Under the pieces are notes generated by a model. The model did no database searches. It saw only the letters and a list, made by a program, of their open reading frames with translations, and was not told the DNA's origin. Position numbers and translations under genes: made by a program. Shown here piece after piece: positions 1 through 4,635 of a stretch of 5,339 nucleotides of DNA. Each line of letters starts with the position of its first letter. Positions within the stretch are counted from its first letter, which is position 1. Source of the DNA: CAZSTA01 sp964609495 [NCBI: uncultured bacterium] (lineage in GTDB: Bacteria; CAZSTA01); the NCBI GenBank assembly GCA_964609495.1, contig CAZSTA010000232.1, positions 1-5,339 of the forward strand, written 5' to 3'.

Positions 1-19
1 GGGAGGGGTTAGGGGAGGG
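1..19 (+). repeat. G-rich tract able to form a G-quadruplex
   Basis: The first 19 bases read G3-A-G4-TTA-G4-A-G3: four runs of at least three guanines with loops of 1, 3 and 1 bases, which fits the canonical intramolecular quadruplex pattern. The minus-strand transcript leaving the gene at 143-1018 would read through it as a C-rich, G-poor stretch, a composition Rho-utilisation sites can have. It also resembles the GGGTTAGGG-containing intergenic repeats found in many bacterial genomes. The tract touches the window edge, so its full extent is unknown. The pattern is seen directly; any role is inference. Confidence 0.55.
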
Positions 20-21
20 TG

Positions 22-72
22 TAAAGGAAACTTTTGAACCTTGAGTTTTGTTACCTGCAAAAGTTTCCTTTA
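22..72. repeat. Perfect 15-bp inverted repeat with a 21-nt spacer
   Basis: The left arm TAAAGGAAACTTTTG (22-36) is matched exactly by its reverse complement CAAAAGTTTCCTTTA (58-72), leaving a 21-base loop. It lies 70 bp beyond the stop codon of the ART-like gene and would fold into a 15-bp stem in that gene's transcript. No U-run follows the stem on the minus strand (the next bases are C-rich), so it is not a textbook intrinsic terminator. It could be a 3' end stabiliser, an unusual terminator, or the core of a small dispersed or miniature mobile repeat. The inverted repeat itself is certain; its role is not. Confidence 0.75.
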
Positions 73-120
73 TCTAAGATAAGTCCAAGGCTTAATCTGA
101 TTCCGAATATCTCAGATAAA
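70..120. repeat. Two similar short palindromes, TATCT-N-AGATA
   Basis: TTATCT-A-AGATAA (70-82) and TATCT-C-AGATA (108-118) are two near-identical odd-centred palindromes whose cores begin 37 bp apart, just past the stop codon of the ART-like gene. The first overlaps the right arm of the 15-bp inverted repeat. Such pairs can be protein-binding sites, but AT-rich intergenic DNA also produces short palindromes by chance. Confidence 0.3.
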
Positions 121-142
121 ACAACCTGAAACTCTTCTGATA

Positions 143-1018
143 TTACTCAATCAATGAGAAGTGCTTTATCCCGCGTCGACATCGATGCACATCGCATAGA
201 CGCTCCAACGCTCCGAAAATCTCCTCGTGCTCTAACGCCTCCCAAGGGTCTATCGTCGAGTAAAGTGAGGAGAAAATCTCAATAGCGGAAGCAGATCCTA
301 ACTCAGATAAGATTCGCCTAATGCTGAGATGTAACCACCCCTCTAGGTCGCTGTAGTTATGCTCGTCATCAAACCGGACTGGCGGTTGGGAACGGGGCAT
401 CCATCTTCCTCCCCTCCTCTTAAAGCATCCAATACCCCAGGGTCTCGGCTGTTTCGCCTTTTCTTTGTCCAGAAACTCGATCCGATCATCCCATAGGATG
501 TATTCAATGGACTCAGGAGGCAGACCTGAGTGAAATCGGAAGATATCCACGCTCTCTTGTTCATAATTTATCCCTGGCTTTACTTCCCTTCTATCTAACA
601 ATAGAACAACGGTAGCCGAACCAGCTCTGTAGTTAGAGGCGCGACTTCGGGTGTACGCATGAGCGATCTTAGGCTCTAACGTAGTCCAAAGACCTCGCTT
701 ATGGAATAGACCGACTTGATTGATCTGCACAGCTCGCTTCTCCGATGTCCCGTGCCAAAGCACGAGAGCATTCTCTCCCAGTTCGCAGTATCGAGCGCTG
801 GCTGGACAACCGTGCATCACCGCCCACAGGTTCAGATCGGCTGTTCCACTTATCCGACGCCGTGCGGAGTAGGCATGCGCAGCCAACGTAGCATTCCATC
901 CTGTGCTGGATCGGGGAAGATACTCCAGGTCCTTGAAGCCACTGCGAACCAGTTTCCGATTCCTATGCCAATCTATTTTCTCCTCAAAAGCCGAGAAATT
1001 GCAAGATCTCAACCTCAT
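143..1018 (-). CDS. Protein of unknown function with an ADP-ribosyltransferase-like core and a C-terminal winged-helix-like region
   Basis: This 291-residue protein is not recognised as a named family. The start is supported by GGAG at 1026-1029, 7 bases before the ATG. Residues 86-180 follow the pattern of the ART/PARP/KptA superfamily: LVLWHGTS (His89-Gly90-Thr91), a helix ending in GL (103-104), a W-T-T strand (111-113), A-H-A-Y (Tyr122), a strand AGSATVVLLLD (132-142), acidic residues Glu153/Glu155 and PPESIEYIL (167-175). If the fold is right, His89, Tyr122 and one of the glutamates would be the NAD+-binding and catalytic H-Y-E set. Residues 225-285 are helical and end in a leucine-rich segment typical of a winged helix, possibly for DNA or partner binding. 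The N-terminal 80 residues are basic and unassigned. No signal peptide or membrane segment is visible, so it is probably cytoplasmic. It lies 77 bp after the acetyltransferase gene on the same strand and may be cotranscribed. Codons are richer in G+C than those of aspS, suggesting transfer. An RNA 2'-phosphotransferase or rifamycin-ARR relative is possible but less likely. Confidence 0.6.
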   Translation of the reverse strand: MRLRSCNFSAFEEKIDWHRNRKLVRSGFKDLEYLPRSSTGWNATLAAHAYSARRRISGTADLNLWAVMHGCPASARYCELGENALVLWHGTSEKRAVQINQVGLFHKRGLWTTLEPKIAHAYTRSRASNYRAGSATVVLLLDRREVKPGINYEQESVDIFRFHSGLPPESIEYILWDDRIEFLDKEKAKQPRPWGIGCFKRRGGRWMPRSQPPVRFDDEHNYSDLEGWLHLSIRRILSELGSASAIEIFSSLYSTIDPWEALEHEEIFGALERLCDVHRCRRGIKHFSLIE

Positions 1019-1095
1019 AGATATTCTCCAACTTCGGTCTCTTCTATGATGCTGGAAAACAATGCTACCAACAATGTAGTGTTAAGTGTCGGTTG

Positions 1096-1917
1096 TCATC
1101 GTAGAATGGGCCCTCCCACAGCGGCATCATTGCACCGGCCACACCTGGGGTCGCCGCAATGGGTCAAGCCCGGCTCCTCCCGAATTGCCCTTGTCGTAAC
1201 CTCCAGCACATCCTTCGCAGGGAAGACTCGCCAGATGCTCTGACCGACTCTCGTCTCTCTCATCATAGGGGAAAGGATCGGTTCAAGGTTGACAAAACCA
1301 TCCGAACATCCTCCTGCTTCACACTCTATAGGTCGTTGATCAAGACCGTTCGCCCACCGTCGAAACAGATTACGTCCTGCCATCCGCTCTGCTAAGTGTA
1401 TGAGTGTCATCTTGATGAGACCAACCCCCATAAGCACGACTGAGCCATTTGCTTCAGCCAACGCCTTGAGCGGGGCATATACGTTCAATGGCTCCTGCCC
1501 GGGAATCAGCTCCCGCGCAAGAGGCCCAACCGCGGTAAACGAGCAGAGTGGATGATTGCCACGGACTCGCTGGGGCATCGCGACAACCGCGGCTGGGATA
1601 GCACCCATATCCTGGTCGATTTCCATAGCATCAGGGGTGTATACGCGCCCGATTCCCGACGTTGATCCCTTAAATGTATCATAATTCCATCCATTTCGTG
1701 CTGGCCGCTTATCTGGGGGCGGAGGGACGGTGAAGAACATATATGAGAAAGTAGGCACCAGAAGGGTGCAACGCTCCGCCAATAGTCCATCGACTACCGC
1801 TGATGCCCCTCCCGCCACCCACCCGAATGAGCTTAGGGAAGAATGAACACAGAGCGGATTGCCAGACAAGTCAAGATCTCTTATAGCCTCACGAATATCC
1901 CGACTAGTAACTATCAT
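1096..1917 (-). CDS. AAC(3)/YokD-family N-acetyltransferase
   Basis: The 273-residue product fits the aminoglycoside 3-N-acetyltransferase family (usually about 260-290 residues), which transfers acetyl from acetyl-CoA to an amino group and is structurally distinct from GNAT enzymes. Family motifs appear in order: VHSSLSSFGWVAGGASAVVD (24-43), TLLVPTFS (51-58), NHPLCSFTAVGPLAREL (121-137) and VLLMGVGL-like VVLMGVGL plus LIHLAERMA (160-180), with the conserved His174 and Glu177. The C-terminus carries HC-X4-C-X2-C (His253, Cys254, Cys259, Cys262), a possible metal-binding knuckle seen in some uncharacterised relatives as far as I recall. The start at 1917 is chosen because AGGAGG sits 8 bases upstream; an in-frame ATG at 1974 lacks such a site and lies in the operator palindrome. 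The enzyme is cytoplasmic, with no signal peptide. The family includes resistance enzymes and also members acting on other amines (FrbF in phosphonate antibiotic synthesis), so drug resistance is not established. G+C is high compared with the barrel-protein and aspS genes, suggesting acquisition. Confidence 0.88.
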   Translation of the reverse strand: MIVTSRDIREAIRDLDLSGNPLCVHSSLSSFGWVAGGASAVVDGLLAERCTLLVPTFSYMFFTVPPPPDKRPARNGWNYDTFKGSTSGIGRVYTPDAMEIDQDMGAIPAAVVAMPQRVRGNHPLCSFTAVGPLARELIPGQEPLNVYAPLKALAEANGSVVLMGVGLIKMTLIHLAERMAGRNLFRRWANGLDQRPIECEAGGCSDGFVNLEPILSPMMRETRVGQSIWRVFPAKDVLEVTTRAIREEPGLTHCGDPRCGRCNDAAVGGPILR

Positions 1918-1925
1918 ATAGAGAT

Positions 1926-1931
1926 CCTCCT
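1926..1931 (-). promoter_or_regulatory. Ribosome binding site of the acetyltransferase gene
   Basis: AGGAGG on the minus strand, a full match to the anti-Shine-Dalgarno core, lies 8 bases before the ATG at 1917. It decides the start: the longer in-frame reading from 1974 would add 19 residues that are not family-like and would translate through this site. Confidence 0.85.
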
Positions 1932-1950
1932 CGTAGCTGTGTGCATAGTT

Positions 1951-1979
1951 TGTATCTGATGTTACTCGTAACATCTCAA
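1951..1979 (-). promoter_or_regulatory. Candidate sigma-70-type promoter of the acetyltransferase gene
   Basis: On the minus strand TTGAGA (1979-1974, five of six matches to the -35 consensus) is followed after 17 bases by GATACA (1956-1951, three of six matches to the -10 consensus). The -10 is weak, but the spacing is optimal and the elements sit about 40-60 bp ahead of the start codon. The palindrome at 1958-1975 fills the spacer and overlaps the -35, which is where a repressor would be expected to bind. Confidence 0.35.
1958..1975. promoter_or_regulatory. Perfect 18-bp operator-like palindrome
   Basis: GATGTTAC-TC-GTAACATC is an exact dyad of two 8-base half sites with a 2-base centre, 40 bp upstream of the acetyltransferase start. 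Its size and symmetry are typical of a site for a dimeric repressor (TetR, GntR or MarR type), and it lies between the -35 and -10 of a candidate promoter. With a 2-base centre it is a poor RNA hairpin and no U-run follows, so a DNA-binding role is more likely than termination of the upstream barrel-protein gene. No regulator gene is visible in the window. The palindrome is certain; regulation is inferred. Confidence 0.6.
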
Positions 1980-1999
1980 AGCAGAAACTTCGATGAATC

Positions 2000-2617
2000 C
2001 TAAAGCCTATATAAGACTCCTAAGTAGAAATCAATAAGGCTAAATGTTTCCTTCTCCGCGAAGATCTGATGATAGGTGAGACTGCCATCTAAGGTGAGTA
2101 GAGAGCCTAGGGCATACTCAATACCTCCCCCAAGATTAATCCCTAGATCAGCTTCATTTAATCCTTCCGGGTATTCAGATAGAGGGAAATCTGTGCTCAT
2201 ATAATACAAGCCTAATCCACCCTTAAGGTAAGGATTAATAGGGATGTAAACATCAGAATAAGTTATCAGTTTGAACTTACCCGCCATAGTTATAGCCGCT
2301 AGATCGAAGCTTTCATAAGTTATGTAGGGCGAGTAAAGAGTGCAGGGCAAACTAGTCAAGTATAAGTCAAAATCTAGGGAGAAATTTGGATCAACATCGT
2401 ATTGAATTACTCCTTTTACCCCTCCTCCAGCCTCGAAATAGTCTCGAAGTTCATCGGGATGAACAAGACCAGTAGCGCAGAATCCCCCACCTAATTGCAA
2501 GTTAGTTCTGCCTCCTACGGTGTATATAACTATACCTCCATCTCTAGCGAAGGCCGAAGAAGATGCGATTAATAGCGATAAACTGGCTATCCCAATAATC
2601 ATTAGAACTCTCCTCAT
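2000..2617 (-). CDS. Exported outer-membrane beta-barrel-like protein
   Basis: The 205-residue product starts with a clear Sec signal peptide: basic MRR, a hydrophobic core (about 4-20) and a signal peptidase I site after S-A-F-A (24), giving a mature chain of about 181 residues. The mature part alternates polar and hydrophobic residues with many Gly and Tyr and paired strands separated by turns, as in small 8-stranded barrels of the OmpW/OmpX or generic OMP_b-brl type. Segments such as the strand near 113-122, YLKGGLGLYYM (129-139) and LGINLGGGIEYALG (158-171) look like membrane strands. The last residue is Leu rather than the usual Phe/Trp, though the final strand FYLGVLYRL is barrel-like. 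An AAAGGAGG site 7 bases before the ATG supports the start. A terminator upstream separates it from aspS, so it probably has its own promoter. Its G+C is low (one hand-counted 60-base stretch, 2221-2280, is 32%), unlike the next gene. The specific role, porin or structural, is not recognisable. Confidence 0.72.
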   Translation of the reverse strand: MRRVLMIIGIASLSLLIASSSAFARDGGIVIYTVGGRTNLQLGGGFCATGLVHPDELRDYFEAGGGVKGVIQYDVDPNFSLDFDLYLTSLPCTLYSPYITYESFDLAAITMAGKFKLITYSDVYIPINPYLKGGLGLYYMSTDFPLSEYPEGLNEADLGINLGGGIEYALGSLLTLDGSLTYHQIFAEKETFSLIDFYLGVLYRL

Positions 2618-2637
2618 AGCAGATCCTCCTTTGATAG

Positions 2638-2730
2638 TTATTTCTCCTCGAACTTGCTAATTATCCATCGAGATAATCCTCGATGCTCCTTACTACTAAT
2701 ACTCCTTAACTCGACTTTAAGTTTCCTCAT
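2638..2730 (-). CDS. Possible 30-residue small ORF ahead of the barrel-protein gene
   Basis: An ATG at 2730 opens 30 codons ending in TAA at 2638-2640, 20 bases before the start of the barrel-protein gene. The predicted peptide begins MRKLKVELRS and ends WIISKFEEK: basic and amphipathic, with no signal peptide. There is no convincing ribosome binding site before the ATG (GAACGA precedes it), so it may be a chance opening in a leader region. If translated, it would act as a leader peptide or a tiny cotranscribed protein. No function can be assigned. Confidence 0.18.
   Translation of the reverse strand: MRKLKVELRSISSKEHRGLSRWIISKFEEK
2666..2685. repeat. Hairpin in the leader of the barrel-protein gene
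   Basis: CATCGAG (2666-2672) and CTCGATG (2679-2685) form a perfect 7-bp stem with a 6-base loop, about 50 bp upstream of the barrel-protein start codon. It could be a 5' UTR stem that affects mRNA stability, or an operator dyad. No U-run follows on the minus strand, so it is not a terminator. The rest of the 2618-2760 stretch shows only a weak TATTAT that could serve as a -10 (2742-2737), without a good -35. Confidence 0.4.
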
Positions 2731-2760
2731 TCGTTCATAATATTAGAAGATAGAAGTCGG

Positions 2761-2811
2761 AAAATGAAAAGGGGATTCTCTCACCCTATTATTACGACAA
2801 GGCGAATCCCC
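2761..2811 (-). terminator. Intrinsic terminator of aspS
   Basis: On the minus strand, 12 bases after the aspS stop codon, GGGGATTC (2811-2804) pairs perfectly with GAATCCCC (2778-2771) across a 25-base loop. The U-rich stretch TTTTCATTTT (2770-2761) follows at once. A G/C-rich stem followed directly by a U tract is the classic Rho-independent arrangement. The loop is longer than usual and may hold a small inner CCT/AGG pairing. It closes the DUF362-aspS unit and isolates the barrel-protein gene. Confidence 0.72.
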
Positions 2812-2823
2812 AAACTATCAGAG

Positions 2824-4617
2824 CTAACTCTTCTCATCAGGAATTATCTTTAGATGCAAATCTCTTAGATGAACTTCATCTATCTCCGCAGGAGCACCAG
2901 TTAAAGGACATACCGCGGTGGCAGTCTTGGGGAAGGCGATCACATCACGGATCGAATCATATCCTGCCATAAGCATAAGTAAGCGATCTAAACCTGGAGC
3001 GATCCCACCATGAGGAGGCGTTCCATACTCAAAGGCATCTAGGAGAAAGTTGAAGCGACGTCTAACTTCCTCCTCAGGCATCCCAGTGATAGAGAAGATC
3101 TTCTCCTGGATATCACGATTATGTATTCTTATACTTCCACTTCCCAGCTCCACTCCATTCAGAACAATGTCATAAAGCTTCCCTTTTACCTTGAGTGGAT
3201 CGGTATCCAATAGAGGTATATCCTCATCCCTAGGCGAGGAGAAGGGATGATGCATAGTCTTCATTACCTGTTCCTCCTCATCCCATTCGAAGAGAGGAAA
3301 ATCTACTATCCATAGGAAATTCCAGAGGCTTTTATCTATGAGATTCAATTTATCCCCCAGATGTAATCTCAGTCTGCCTAAAACATCCGCTACCACCTTC
3401 GGCTTATCAGCTACTACCAATAGCAGATCGCCTGCTTTAGCCTGGGCCTTAGTCTTGATCGCTTGTAGCTCTTCTTCGGTCAAGTACTTGATGATTGTCG
3501 ATCGTGTTCTTACTTCAGTGATAGCTAGCCAAGTTAATCCCTTAGCGGAGAAGCTCTGAGCTATCTTCACCAGATCATCAACATCTTTTCGAGAGAAGCT
3601 GGCACATCCACGAGCGTTTATAGCCCTTATCTGTCCTCCAGCGGATAGGACATTCCTGAAGACTCGGAACTCACAGTTTCTCAACTCCTCGGAGAGATCG
3701 ATTATCTCCATTCCAAAGCGAGTATCTGGCTTATCGATTCCGAAACGATCCATAGCCTCCTGATAGGTTAAACGAGGAAAGGGCTTGGCAAGTTCTATCC
3801 CCATCACTTCTTTGAAGAGATAACACATCATCCCTTCCGTTACCCCTAGGACATCCTCAACATCCACGAAGGACATCTCGATATCGATCTGGGTGAACTC
3901 CGCCTGTCTATCGGCTCTAGCATCCTCATCCCGAAAGCATCTGGCGATCTGGAAGTATTTATCTATACCTGCTACCATCAATATCTGCTTGAACAATTGG
4001 GGCGATTGAGGTAGAGCATAGAACTTCCCGGGGTTAAAGCGACTAGGAACGACATAATCCCTAGCTCCCTCAGGGGTGGACTTTATAAGCATCGGGGTCT
4101 CTATCTCCCAAAATCCCTGACTATCCAGATAATCGCGGATCGCCTTTACCGCTCGATGACGAAACTCCATTATCTTTATCCGATTAGGTCTTCTCAAGTC
4201 TATATAACGATACTTCATCTCGAGCATCTCATCTATCCCGTCATCATCGACGATTGAGAAAGGAGGAGTCTTGGATACGTTAAGCACTCTAACTTCACTT
4301 GCCACTACTTCAACTTCTCCCGTATCGAGATTTGGATTCTCCATTCCCTCTGGGCGAGCTCGAACTTTTCCCTTCACCGCTAGGACATATTCGGCTCTAA
4401 CTTGATCTGCCTTCTCATAAGCCTCTCGGCTAGATTGAGGATCGAATACTACTTGGACTATGCCCGCTCTATCCCGAAGATCTATGAAGATAACCCCTCC
4501 ATGATCTCTCCTCCTTTGAGCCCAGCCATTCAAGATTACCTCCGAGCCAATATCCTTCGTCCTTAATTCTCCGCAATAGCTAGTTCTTTTCAGTTCTCCG
4601 AGTTGCTCTAAAATCAT
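2824..4617 (-). CDS. aspS: Aspartyl-tRNA synthetase, bacterial type, probably non-discriminating
   Basis: This 597-residue class IIb synthetase charges tRNA(Asp) with aspartate in the cytoplasm using ATP; the length is normal for the bacterial form (about 590). It begins with an OB-fold anticodon-binding domain (about 15-115, with GWAQRRRDHGGVIFIDLRDR at 31-50). The catalytic core follows, with TPEGARDYVVPSR (181-193), the QSPQ loop (204-207) and motif 2 FRDEDARADRQ (228-238). A GAD insert domain lies at roughly 295-415, and motif 3 is HGGIAPGLDRL with the ATP-binding Arg545. His39 (in RRRDHGG) and Gly91 (in RPEG) align, from memory, with the His/Gly pair of non-discriminating AspRS such as that of Pseudomonas aeruginosa; E. 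coli has Leu at the first site. The enzyme would then also charge tRNA(Asn), needing a GatCAB amidotransferase elsewhere. AGGAGGAG upstream of the ATG supports the start. It follows the DUF362 gene by 18 bp and ends at an intrinsic terminator. Confidence 0.98.
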   Translation of the reverse strand: MILEQLGELKRTSYCGELRTKDIGSEVILNGWAQRRRDHGGVIFIDLRDRAGIVQVVFDPQSSREAYEKADQVRAEYVLAVKGKVRARPEGMENPNLDTGEVEVVASEVRVLNVSKTPPFSIVDDDGIDEMLEMKYRYIDLRRPNRIKIMEFRHRAVKAIRDYLDSQGFWEIETPMLIKSTPEGARDYVVPSRFNPGKFYALPQSPQLFKQILMVAGIDKYFQIARCFRDEDARADRQAEFTQIDIEMSFVDVEDVLGVTEGMMCYLFKEVMGIELAKPFPRLTYQEAMDRFGIDKPDTRFGMEIIDLSEELRNCEFRVFRNVLSAGGQIRAINARGCASFSRKDVDDLVKIAQSFSAKGLTWLAITEVRTRSTIIKYLTEEELQAIKTKAQAKAGDLLLVVADKPKVVADVLGRLRLHLGDKLNLIDKSLWNFLWIVDFPLFEWDEEEQVMKTMHHPFSSPRDEDIPLLDTDPLKVKGKLYDIVLNGVELGSGSIRIHNRDIQEKIFSITGMPEEEVRRRFNFLLDAFEYGTPPHGGIAPGLDRLLMLMAGYDSIRDVIAFPKTATAVCPLTGAPAEIDEVHLRDLHLKIIPDEKS

Positions 4618-4635
4618 ATTGGAACTCTCCTCCTA

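Noticed and set aside
343-899. Minus-strand frames of 73 codons (343-564) and 66 codons (699-899)
   Set aside because: Both lie in other registers inside the ART-like gene, whose start has a ribosome binding site and whose product has an ordered motif series.
143-1018. Identification as rifamycin ADP-ribosyltransferase (Arr)
   Set aside because: Arr proteins are about 140 residues with a different motif context; this protein is twice as long and shares only the general HGT-type start of the fold.
716-1243. Plus-strand 175-codon open frame
   Set aside because: It lies across the antisense of two minus-strand genes and their gap, has no ribosome binding site or recognisable motif, and its composition is that of a shadow frame.
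1159-1395. Plus-strand 78-codon open frame
   Set aside because: Antisense to the AAC(3)-family gene, whose protein motifs are clear; no independent coding signal.
1506-1790. Minus-strand 94-codon frame within the acetyltransferase gene
   Set aside because: Overlaps the real frame in another register; no family-like sequence.
1918-1974. Longer N-terminus of the acetyltransferase, from ATG at 1974
   Set aside because: The ATG lies within the operator palindrome and has no ribosome binding site; the ATG at 1917 has AGGAGG at ideal spacing and gives a normal family N-terminus.
2666-2685. The leader hairpin as a second terminator for aspS
   Set aside because: No U-run follows the stem on the minus strand, and a better terminator lies upstream at 2761-2811.
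3338-3559. Plus-strand 73-codon open frame
   Set aside because: Antisense to the GAD-domain region of aspS; a shadow frame.
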